From Flavimobilis massiliensis (GTDB taxonomy: Bacteria > Actinomycetota > Actinomycetes > Actinomycetales > Cellulomonadaceae): DNA of 64,000 nt. How positions within the stretch are numbered: position 1 is the stretch's first letter; every line of letters begins with the position of its first letter. The position numbers and the translations under genes were made by a program. The stretch lies in contig NZ_LT964979.1 in the NCBI RefSeq assembly GCF_900240335.1, positions 992,001 through 1,056,000 of the forward strand, written 5' to 3'. Positions 25,025-32,229 of this stretch are shown in pieces. The notes beneath the pieces are model-generated. The model did no database searches. It saw nothing but the letters and a program-made list of their open reading frames with translations, and was not told where the DNA came from.

Positions 25025-27316
25025 TCACCACTCGGTCGGGATCTTCGTCGCCTTCGAGCCGCTCGGCTCGACCCCGAGGTGCTGCAGCGCGAACGCCGTG
25101 ACGTCCGCGAAGACGGGGGCCGCGGCCTCACCACCGTAGAGGAGCTTGTCGGAGTAGAGCGACACCGAGACCGCGATCCGCGGATCGTCGGCGGGTGCAA
25201 TGCCGTTGAACGACGCCACGAAGTGGTCGTACGTGCCCGTGAGAGGGTTCGGGGCCTGGGCCGTACCGGTCTTCCCGGCGATCCGGTACCCCGGGACGGC
25301 AGCCTTCTTGCCCGTGCCGTCGGAGACGACCGTCTCCATCATCTGGAGCACGGTGTCGGCGGTCTCCTTCGAGACGACCTGCGTCGTCTCGGCCGGCTTG
25401 ACGGCCTCGTACGTGCCGTCCTCGGACCGGTAGCCCTTGATGATGCGCGGAGTGTTGCGGACCCCGCCGTTGGCGATCGTCGCGAACACCTCGTTGCTCT
25501 GGATCGCCGTTACGGCGACGCCCTGGCCGAAGAGCACGTTCCAGCGCGTGCGTCCGTCCCACTTCTCGACCGGATGGAGGATGCCGGCGGACTCGCCCGG
25601 CAGGCCGATCCCCGTCTTCTGGCCGAAGCCGAACTTCGAGAGGTAGTCGTAGCGCACCTGCATCGGGATCTTCTCGCCGATCATCACGGTGCCCGTGTTC
25701 GACGACTCCGCGAAGACGCCCGCAAGGGTGAGCTGCTGGGGCACGTGCGCGTGCGAGTCCCGGATCGTCTGCCCGTTGTCCGTCACGTACGTGTCGGGCA
25801 CCGTGAACTTCGACGTCGGTGTCCACGCCCCCGTCTCGAGAGCCGCGGCCATCGTGATGACCTTCGCGGTCGAGCCGGGCTCGAAGACGTTGGAGATGGC
25901 CCGGGAGCCCCAGTTCGCGGGGTCACTGCTCGCGAGGTCCGCCGGGTCGACCGTGCTCGTCTCGGCGAGCGCGAGGATCTGCCCCGTCCGCGTGTCGGAC
26001 ACGACGATGTTGCCGTACGTCGCGCCGTACGCGCGTGCCGCCTTCTCAATCGCGTCCTGCGCCTTCCACTGCAGGTCGGACTTCACCGTGAGCTCGACGT
26101 CACGACCGTCGACCGCCTCGACGCGCTCCTTCTCACCCGTCGGGATGAGCGCGCCGCGCGGGTCCTGCTCGAGGAGGTAGGAGCCGTTGGTGCCGCGCAG
26201 CTGCGTCTCCTGCGACTGCTCGACCCCGGCGGAGCCGACGCCCTCGGAGTTGACGAACCCCAGGATGTTGCCCGCGACGTTGCCGTTCGGGTACTTGCGC
26301 TCGGACGTCTCCTCCGCGCTGATGAACGCGATACGGAGCGCCTTGATCGCGCTCCACGTCTCGGGGAGCACGCCGCGCGAGATGTACTTGCCGCGGCGGT
26401 CGCCGACGAGGTCGGCCGCGAGTTCCGCGACTGGACGGTCGAGGATCGGCGCGAGGACCTCGGCGAGCGCCTCGGCGCCCTGGCCGAGGAGACGTCCGTC
26501 CTCGTAGCGCTTCCAATCCGGCACGAGAGTCTGGTCGACGAGGATGTCGTACCGGGTCACCGACATGGCCATAACCTTGCCGTCGGCGTCGAGGATGTCG
26601 CCGCGCTGCGGTACGAGTTCACCCGAGACGAGCCGGCCCCGAAGCGCCTCGGCGGCGAGGTCCGGCCCCTCGACGGCCTGGACGTAGACGAGACGCCCGG
26701 CGAAGACCCCGAGGATCGCGAGGACCCCGATGAGGAGCGCACGCTGACGGGCGTGCGGCGACCCGGTGCGTGCCGCGAACCACGCGGGCATGACGAGCGT
26801 GGGCGCCCCGGAGAACGCGGGGCGCACGTGGCGGTCGGCCGCGCCGCGGTCGACGGGACGACGACCGACGGTGCTGCGGTCGACGGGGTGACCGTCGGCG
26901 CGCGTCCGTGCTGCGGGCTGACGGGCCGACGCCCGTGGCACCACGCCACCGGAACGAGCCGCAGTCGTGCGGGCAGGACGCCGGGCTGTACCCAGGGGAC
27001 TGCCGACACGGGTCGCGGCGCCAGCGCGGTTCGCGGAGGCCCCACGCGGCGCTGAGCTTGCACGTGTCCGGGCCTGCCGCGACGACGACCGTGCGGCCTG
27101 CTGAGGGTCCGCCGTCCGGGAGGGCGCGGGACGTCCGGCGGACCGCTGACCACCCGCCGCAGCAGCGCGAGGCATCCGCGAGGACGTCGCGGCGCGGGGT
27201 TCAGTGACACGCCGTTCAGAGGTGCGCGGCTCCCGGCCACGGACGGGACGTTCGCCCGAGGGCTGCCTCGTCGTCGAACGCGGAGCGCCTCGGTCGGGAC
27301 GCCGGTCGTCGCTCAT
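25025..27316 (-). CDS. ftsI: Septal transpeptidase FtsI (class B penicillin-binding protein), with a long basic N-terminus
   Basis: 763 residues. FtsI cross-links septal peptidoglycan with FtsW. Penicillin-binding motifs: STAK at 482-485 (catalytic Ser 482), SSN at 538-540 and KTGTA at 682-686. The dimerisation/pedestal region begins after the membrane helix with LVPQRGDILDADGKVMAMS. The membrane helix is at about 192-212, preceded by about 190 residues of Arg/Ala/Pro/Ser low complexity, far longer than the 20-50 residues in most bacteria. The ATG at 27316 has GAGG at 6 nt, supporting the long form. It follows ftsL by 8 nt. Confidence 0.96.
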   Translation of the reverse strand: MSDDRRPDRGAPRSTTRQPSGERPVRGREPRTSERRVTEPRAATSSRMPRAAAAGGQRSAGRPAPSRTADPQQAARSSSRQARTRASSAPRGASANRAGAATRVGSPLGTARRPARTTAARSGGVVPRASARQPAARTRADGHPVDRSTVGRRPVDRGAADRHVRPAFSGAPTLVMPAWFAARTGSPHARQRALLIGVLAILGVFAGRLVYVQAVEGPDLAAEALRGRLVSGELVPQRGDILDADGKVMAMSVTRYDILVDQTLVPDWKRYEDGRLLGQGAEALAEVLAPILDRPVAELAADLVGDRRGKYISRGVLPETWSAIKALRIAFISAEETSERKYPNGNVAGNILGFVNSEGVGSAGVEQSQETQLRGTNGSYLLEQDPRGALIPTGEKERVEAVDGRDVELTVKSDLQWKAQDAIEKAARAYGATYGNIVVSDTRTGQILALAETSTVDPADLASSDPANWGSRAISNVFEPGSTAKVITMAAALETGAWTPTSKFTVPDTYVTDNGQTIRDSHAHVPQQLTLAGVFAESSNTGTVMIGEKIPMQVRYDYLSKFGFGQKTGIGLPGESAGILHPVEKWDGRTRWNVLFGQGVAVTAIQSNEVFATIANGGVRNTPRIIKGYRSEDGTYEAVKPAETTQVVSKETADTVLQMMETVVSDGTGKKAAVPGYRIAGKTGTAQAPNPLTGTYDHFVASFNGIAPADDPRIAVSVSLYSDKLLYGGEAAAPVFADVTAFALQHLGVEPSGSKATKIPTEW

Positions 27317-27324
27317 GCCAGACC

Positions 27325-27747
27325 TCAGTTCTTCGCCTGCGCCGGGGTGACGTCGCCGATGACCTTGCCGTCCTCGAGCCGCACGAACGCAGGAGTCGAG
27401 TCTTGCACCATGCCCATCCGCGACGCGTGCTCGGCAAGCGCGTGCGGAGACGAGGCCGCGTCGATCTGCGTGAGGAGCGCCTGCTCGACCTGCGCGAGCT
27501 GGGAGATCTCACGCTGGAGGCTGCGCTGCTCGTACGAACCGTGGGCCATCGTCGTGTTGAGGAGGAGCACGCCCGCGAGCGCGGTCGCGAGGATCGCAAT
27601 GCACAGCAGGATGAACGGGACGCGCGACCGCGAGACGGCGGGCGTCGTCACGAGACGGATACGGCTCGCCGGGACGGGCTGCGTCCGCGGTGCCGCGGGC
27701 GCGACGGGACGCGGCGCGTACGCGGCGGGGGCGTGCTGTGCGCTCAT
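27325..27747 (-). CDS. ftsL: FtsL-like septum formation protein
   Basis: 140 residues. A cytoplasmic Ala/Pro-rich N-terminus (about 40 residues), one membrane helix (about 44-65, VPFILLCIAILATALAGVLL) and a short coiled coil (SLQREISQLAQVEQALLTQI) are the FtsL/DivIC arrangement. The position between rsmH and ftsI is the conserved ftsL slot. Sequence conservation in this family is low, so the assignment rests on topology and position. The start overlaps the rsmH stop as ATGA. Confidence 0.85.
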   Translation of the reverse strand: MSAQHAPAAYAPRPVAPAAPRTQPVPASRIRLVTTPAVSRSRVPFILLCIAILATALAGVLLLNTTMAHGSYEQRSLQREISQLAQVEQALLTQIDAASSPHALAEHASRMGMVQDSTPAFVRLEDGKVIGDVTPAQAKN

Positions 27748-28751
27748 CGCGCGGCCTCTCGGTTCGGTCGCAGGTGGTCAGGGGTCGGGCGGGTGCGGCG
27801 CGCGGCGCGCAGCCGGACGGACTGGGCCCGGGGGTTGTCGTCGAGCTCGGCCCCGTCGGCCTCCTCGGCCCCGCGGGTGAGGAGCTCGAGGTAGGACTTG
27901 TGCGTCTCGGGCTCGACGGGGAGCCCGGGAGGTGCCGAAGACGTCGCACCGCGCTGGAAGACGCGTTTGACGAGCCGGTCCTCGAGCGAGTGATAGCTCT
28001 CAACGACGATCCGGCCGTCGACGGCCAGTGCCTCGACCGCGGCGGGGACGGCGCGGTCGAGCACCTCGAGCTCGCCGTTGACCTCGATGCGCAAGGCCTG
28101 GAACGTGCGCTTGGCCGGGTGTCCGCCCGTCCTGCGGGTCGCCGCCGGGATGCACGCGCGCACGAGGTCGACGAGCTCCGCGCTCGTCGACCAGGGTCGC
28201 TCCTCGCGGATCCGGACGATCGAGCGGGCGATCTTGCCGGCGAAGCGCTCCTCGCCGTACTCGCGCAGGATCCGGGCGAGCTCACGCTCGTCATAGGTGT
28301 TGAGGACGTCGGCCGCGGTCTGGCCCGTCGTCGGGTCCATGCGCATGTCGAGCGGGGCGTCGTGGGCGTACGCGAACCCGCGGTCGACCTCGTCGAGCTG
28401 GAGTGAGGACACGCCGAGGTCCATGAGGACTCCCTGGACGCCGTCGAGCCCGAGGTCCGCGACGACGTCGCCAATCTCGTCGTACACCGCGTGGACCGCC
28501 GTGAAGCGGTCGCCGAAGCGAGCGAGCCTCTCGCTCGCGAGGGCGATCGCCTGCGGGTCCCGGTCGATGCCGACGACGCGCGCCGTCGGAACCTGCTCGA
28601 GGACGGCCTCGGTGTGCCCGCCCATGCCGAGCGTGCAATCGACGAGGACCGAGCCCGGCGCCGCGAGCGCGGGGGCGAGGAGGTCGACGCACCGTTGGAG
28701 GAGGACGGGGCGGTGGCGGTCGGACGTCTCCCGCTCGGGCTCGTGCGTCAT
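27744..28751 (-). CDS. rsmH: 16S rRNA (cytosine1402-N4)-methyltransferase
   Basis: 335 residues. RsmH (MraW) methylates N4 of C1402 in the P-site region of 16S rRNA using S-adenosylmethionine. HRPVLLQRCVDLL, the SAM site VDCTLGMGGHTEAVLE, GIDRDPQAI, LMDLGVSSLQLDEVDRGFAY and the late VVESYHSLEDRLVKRVFQ and HPAKRTFQALRIEVNGEL are all family hallmarks. The ATG at 28751 matches the family start. It is separated from mraZ by 185 bp in which I see no gene or clear hairpin. Confidence 0.97.
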   Translation of the reverse strand: MTHEPERETSDRHRPVLLQRCVDLLAPALAAPGSVLVDCTLGMGGHTEAVLEQVPTARVVGIDRDPQAIALASERLARFGDRFTAVHAVYDEIGDVVADLGLDGVQGVLMDLGVSSLQLDEVDRGFAYAHDAPLDMRMDPTTGQTAADVLNTYDERELARILREYGEERFAGKIARSIVRIREERPWSTSAELVDLVRACIPAATRRTGGHPAKRTFQALRIEVNGELEVLDRAVPAAVEALAVDGRIVVESYHSLEDRLVKRVFQRGATSSAPPGLPVEPETHKSYLELLTRGAEEADGAELDDNPRAQSVRLRAARRTRPTPDHLRPNREAAR

Positions 28752-28936
28752 GCGGCGTCTCCTCTCGGGGCGATGGTGCGGTCTGGACCGGTCGTGCTGG
28801 CTGGCGCGGAGGTGGCAGGTCGGGAGGGCTCTGGGCTTCCGCCCGACCAGGTCTCCCACCGCGACCCCGCTGGCGCCGGGGAAGTGCGCCAGATGGGGCG
28901 GGAGGAGGCCTCGTCGTACGGACGTGGACCCTCGGG

Positions 28937-29401
28937 TCAGAACGGGAACGGGGGCAGCACCTCCTCCGCGGTGTCGGCGTAGCCGGACTCCTGCTCGGCG
29001 AGGTACGCCTCCCAGGTCGGGCCGTCCCAGATCTCGACGCGCGTGCCCATGCCGATGACGGCGAGGTCGCGGTCGAGGCTCGCGTACTCGCGCAGCGGCG
29101 CGGGGATCGAGATGCGTCCCTGCTTGTCGGGGATCTCGTCGCTCGCTCCCGAGAGGAGGACGCGGAGGTAGTCGCGCGACTGCTTGCTCGTCACGGGGGC
29201 GAGACGGATCTGCTCGTACATGCGCCGGAACTCCTCCATGGGCAGGAGGTAGAGGCAGCGCTCCTGGCCACGGGTCATGACGAGGCCGGAGGCGAGCTGC
29301 CCGCGGAACTTCGCGGGAAGGAGCAGCCGGCCCTTGTCGTCGAGGCGCGGCGTGTACGTGCCGAGCAGCAGGCTCGGTGCCCCCGCGATCGTCTCTGCCA
29401 T
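28937..29401 (-). CDS. mraZ: Transcriptional regulator MraZ
   Basis: 154 residues with the duplicated AbrB-like SpoVT fold: LLLGTYTPRLDDKGRLLLPAKFR (first copy, about 11-33) and SDEIPDKQGRISIPAPLREY (second copy, about 88-107). MraZ binds repeated TGGG/GTGG-type boxes upstream of its own gene and controls the dcw operon. GGAGG lies about 9 nt before the ATG at 29401. Ten-bp-spaced GTGGAG/GTGGGG repeats lie 27-56 bp upstream of the start (29428-29457). It is the first gene of the dcw train. Confidence 0.95.
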   Translation of the reverse strand: MAETIAGAPSLLLGTYTPRLDDKGRLLLPAKFRGQLASGLVMTRGQERCLYLLPMEEFRRMYEQIRLAPVTSKQSRDYLRVLLSGASDEIPDKQGRISIPAPLREYASLDRDLAVIGMGTRVEIWDGPTWEAYLAEQESGYADTAEEVLPPFPF

Positions 29402-29427
29402 CCGGATACACCTCCCCTCCGTCCCCG

Positions 29428-29457
29428 GTTGCCCCACTGTACTCCACTTCCCTCCAC
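29428..29457 (-). promoter_or_regulatory. MraZ operator: three 10-bp direct repeats
   Basis: On the minus strand the sequence reads GTGGAGGGAA, GTGGAGTACA, GTGGGGCAAC, three head-to-tail 10-bp units, followed by a weaker CGGGGACGGA. MraZ is known to bind tandem TGGG/GTGG-type boxes at 10-bp spacing in front of mraZ. The block lies 27-56 bp before the mraZ start. Confidence 0.75.
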
Positions 29458-29518
29458 CAACAAGGCACGCGGGCAGATCTATCACCCGCAGCACGGGTGT
29501 ATGCGCAGGTCAGACACG

Positions 29519-29548
29519 GTGGAGCGGAGTGGAGTGAAGAATGGGAAA
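29519..29548 (+). promoter_or_regulatory. Second MraZ-like repeat cluster, opposite orientation
   Basis: On the plus strand GTGGAGCGGA and GTGGAGTGAA are adjacent 10-bp units, followed by a degenerate GAATGGGAAA. The units match the MraZ boxes 60 bp away but face outward toward moxR. This could be a distal operator or a coincidence of G-rich sequence. Confidence 0.4.
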
Positions 29549-29646
29549 ACAGCTCACGCGCCCCACGACACCGCACTCCCGCACCCCCATTCCAGGACGG
29601 CAAGATCCGCAGGATCCCGCGGGCCAGCCCCACCCCCGCCCCGCGC

Positions 29647-29847
29647 NTATGTTCGCACCATCAATGGCTGTGTCAATACTGCGATCATAGCTGATGCTAT
29701 TTATTTTTTAAGTGAGACGACAAGACGAGGAGAAGACACAGAGTGGTGCGTCGACAGTGTCAGATGTGTATAATATTCAGGAACAAGGGCGGCGCGAGCG
29801 CTAGCCGTACGGAGTCGTCGGCAGCGTCTCATGTGTATAAGAGACAG
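29647..29847. other. Assembly artefact: N plus degraded Nextera/Tn5 adapter copies
   Basis: Base 29647 is N. From there the sequence turns AT-rich and unlike its surroundings (29648-29710). At 29815-29847 it matches the Nextera read-1 adapter plus Tn5 mosaic end at 31 of 33 positions (tcgtcggcagcgtc, then tcatgtgtataagagacag). A noisier copy at 29748-29780 matches at 27 of 33. The 8 bases before each copy fall where an index belongs; gtacggag (29807-29814) is one base from the i5 index GTAAGGAG as I remember it. The 29 bases at 29711-29739 lie where the P5 primer should be and match it at about half the positions. This is library sequence, not chromosome. Confidence 0.93.
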
Positions 29848-29977
29848 GTGGGGGAAGTGGTCAGCGCGCACCTCCCGCACCGGCACGACCCGATGACCCG
29901 CCCGTCCCGCGCCCGGGACAGAGGTGATCCGGACCACTCCCGTCGTCTACGCTGCGACTCACGACCGAGGAGGACCC

Positions 29978-30955
29978 GTGAGGACGACACCGCCGACGCC
30001 CGTCGAGCTCGACGAGATCACCAGCACCTGCGACGCGATCCGCGACCGGCTCGCGCACGTGCTCTCGGGCAAGCCCCAGGTCGTCATGACGACGATCGCC
30101 GTGCTCCTCGCCGAGGGACACCTCCTCGTCGAGGACGTCCCCGGCGTCGGGAAGACCACGCTCGCCCGCGCCCTCGCCCGGACCATCCGGGGCACCGTCG
30201 GCCGCGTGCAGTTCACGCCCGACCTCCTGCCCGGCGACCTCACCGGCATGACGATCTACCGCACCCACGACGGCACGTTCGAGTTCCGCCCCGGACCGAT
30301 CTTCGCGAACGTCGTCATCGGCGACGAGATCAACCGAGCCTCCCCCAAGACCCAGTCCGCGCTCCTCCAGTGCATGGAGGAACGTCAGGCGACCGTCGAC
30401 GGCACGACCCACGAGCTCCCCCGGCCCTTCCTCGTCGTCGCGACGCAGAACCCCGTCGAGATGGAGGGCACCTACCCCCTCCCGGAGGCTCAGCGCGACC
30501 GCTTCACCGCATGCATCTCCGTCGGGTACCCGTCGGCCGACGCCGAGCTCGAGATGCTCGAGCGCCGCGAGACCACCGACCCGCTCGACGAGATCGAACC
30601 CGTCACCGACGTCGCGACGCTCGGACGCTTCATCGACGTCGTCCACCGCGTGTTCGCCGCCGAGGCCGTCAAGCGCTACGCGATCGACCTCGTCCGCGCG
30701 ACCCGCGAGGACCCCGACGTCCGACTCGGGGCGTCTCCCCGCGCCTCCGTCCAGCTGCTCCGTGTCGCACGCGCCGTCGCCGCGCTCAGCGGCCGCGAGT
30801 ACGTGACGCCCGACGACGTCCAGCGGCTCGCCGCACCCGTCCTCGCCCACCGGCTCGTCGTCAACCCGTCCGCCCGGGCCTCGGGCCGCAGCGCCACCGA
30901 CATCGTCGACAGCGTCCTCGCACGCGTCCCCGTCCCCACGCCCGCCCGCCGATGA
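29978..30955 (+). CDS. MoxR-family AAA+ ATPase
   Basis: 325 residues. Walker A is GVGKTTLARALA (in VEDVPGVGKTTLARA), Walker B VIGDEINRASPKTQSALL, sensor 1 VVATQNPVEMEGTYPLPEAQ with the arginine-finger region DRF. C-terminal lid of the AAA_lid_2 type. MoxR ATPases act as chaperones that activate partner proteins, typically ones with a von Willebrand A domain; the DUF58 protein encoded next is the usual partner. The GTG at 29978 has GAGGAGG 5 nt upstream; an in-frame upstream start at 29924 is rejected because it lacks one. First gene of a three-gene coupled operon. Confidence 0.93.
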   Translation: MRTTPPTPVELDEITSTCDAIRDRLAHVLSGKPQVVMTTIAVLLAEGHLLVEDVPGVGKTTLARALARTIRGTVGRVQFTPDLLPGDLTGMTIYRTHDGTFEFRPGPIFANVVIGDEINRASPKTQSALLQCMEERQATVDGTTHELPRPFLVVATQNPVEMEGTYPLPEAQRDRFTACISVGYPSADAELEMLERRETTDPLDEIEPVTDVATLGRFIDVVHRVFAAEAVKRYAIDLVRATREDPDVRLGASPRASVQLLRVARAVAALSGREYVTPDDVQRLAAPVLAHRLVVNPSARASGRSATDIVDSVLARVPVPTPARR

Positions 30956-32229
30956 CGGCACGCCCCGTCACCCGCACCGCCCGCCTCACCCACCGTGGGA
31001 CCGGGCTGCTGCTCACCGGGGTCGTCCTCGTCCTGTCCGGGTTCGTCGCCGCGCTCACCCCGGTCGTCCTCCTCGGGCTGCTCCTGTGCATCCCCGTCGC
31101 CGCGACGACGATCGTCCTCGTCGCCCTCCACCCGTCCGGACGGTTCACCGTCACCCGCAGTCTGCGGCCAGCCCCCGCCCACGTCGGCGACGAGGTCACC
31201 GTGACGACACGCGTCGCTCCGCGCCACCTCACCGCGTGGTCCTCCGACCTCCTCCACGGCTTCGGCCTCGCCGAGGAGGTCCCGCCAGCGCTGAGGTCCG
31301 GCACCCCCCTCCGTGCGCTCGTCCGCGCACGCTACGAGGACGTCCACCTTGACTACGTGCTCCTCCCCACCGTCCGCGGCCGCTGGCCGCTCGGCCCCCT
31401 CGAGGTCACCCGGGTCGGCCCGCTCGGGCTCTGCCGCGCCACGTCGACGCTCGGCGAGGCGACCGCCGTCGCCGTCCGCCCCCGGCTCCTGCCGATGACG
31501 GGCAGTTCCGCGCTCGCCCAAGCCGGCATCTCCCCCATGCAGGCCGGCGCGAACGAACCGAGCGACGAGGACGCGTCGCTGCGACGCTACGTGCCCGGCG
31601 ACGACCTGCGCCGCGTGCACTGGAAGAGCGCCGCCCGCCACCGAGAGCTTCACGTCCGCGTCGACGAGGGCGCGAGCCTCACCCCCGCGACCGTCGTCGT
31701 CGACCTCCCCGCAGCTCGAAGGACGGCGCACGACATCGTCCTCGAACGCATCATCTCCGTCGGCGCGACCCTCGCGACCCACCTCGTCGAGACCGGGCAC
31801 GCGGTGCGCCTCGTCGCCGTCGGCGACGCGGGCCCCGCCTCCCCCTCTGCCGGTGCCCGGGTCGTCGCGACCGACGACGCCGCCCGCGCGCGCATCCTCG
31901 ACCCGACGATCGACCTCACCCCCATGCCCGTCGGCGCCGCGCGCACCGCCGCCCGCGCCGCCCGCCTCACCGAGGTCGTCGGCGGACGTCGCGGCGCCGA
32001 GCAGATCGTCGTCGTCCTCGGCGGTGACACCGAGGCCGCCGATATCGAGCTCGCCGCGTACGGCGACGAGGCCGCGACCTCCGCGACCCGCACCGCCGTC
32101 GTCGTCACCCGGACCGGCGGCCCGAACCCCGTCGCGAACCGTCTGCGCGACCACGGGTGGCGCACCGTCGTGCTCGCCGACGACAACCTCGACGACGCGT
32201 GGCAGCAGCTCCTGGGGGTCCGCGCGTGA
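30952..32229 (+). CDS. DUF58 domain membrane protein
   Basis: 425 residues. Two membrane segments near the N-terminus (about 18-58) are followed by a cytoplasmic or exposed region and the DUF58 motif RRYVPGDDLRRVHWKSAARH (about 216-235). The following region resembles a degenerate von Willebrand A fold (LTPATVVVDLP). DUF58 proteins pair with MoxR ATPases and transglutaminase-like membrane proteins in many bacteria, and the trio is thought to be involved in cell envelope or complex assembly, but the substrate is unknown. The ATG overlaps the moxR stop as ATGA. Confidence 0.9.
   Translation: MTARPVTRTARLTHRGTGLLLTGVVLVLSGFVAALTPVVLLGLLLCIPVAATTIVLVALHPSGRFTVTRSLRPAPAHVGDEVTVTTRVAPRHLTAWSSDLLHGFGLAEEVPPALRSGTPLRALVRARYEDVHLDYVLLPTVRGRWPLGPLEVTRVGPLGLCRATSTLGEATAVAVRPRLLPMTGSSALAQAGISPMQAGANEPSDEDASLRRYVPGDDLRRVHWKSAARHRELHVRVDEGASLTPATVVVDLPAARRTAHDIVLERIISVGATLATHLVETGHAVRLVAVGDAGPASPSAGARVVATDDAARARILDPTIDLTPMPVGAARTAARAARLTEVVGGRRGAEQIVVVLGGDTEAADIELAAYGDEAATSATRTAVVVTRTGGPNPVANRLRDHGWRTVVLADDNLDDAWQQLLGVRA

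Larger units (their letters stand above)
29402..29977. other. mraZ-moxR divergent intergenic region with an embedded artefact
   Basis: This 576-bp stretch has no gene. From mraZ outward it holds the MraZ operator repeats (29428-29457), a second set of similar repeats facing the other way (29519-29548), about 100 bp of plain GC-rich sequence, a 200-bp block of non-genomic sequence (29647-29847), and then about 130 bp before moxR with a possible -10 (TACGCT, 29947-29952) and a GAGGAGG ribosome site 5 nt before the GTG at 29978. Open frames that start inside the artefact should be ignored. Confidence 0.7.

Noticed and set aside
29748..29847. Tn5-type transposon ends
   Set aside because: The AGATGTGTATAAGAGACAG-like mosaic ends are attached to Nextera adapter and index-like sequence and flanked by an N, with no transposase. 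They come from library preparation, not from a mobile element.
29743..32229. An 828-residue plus-strand frame starting near the mraZ-moxR gap
   Set aside because: It begins inside adapter-derived sequence and reads through moxR out of frame before joining the DUF58 frame. The DUF58 gene itself starts at 30952.
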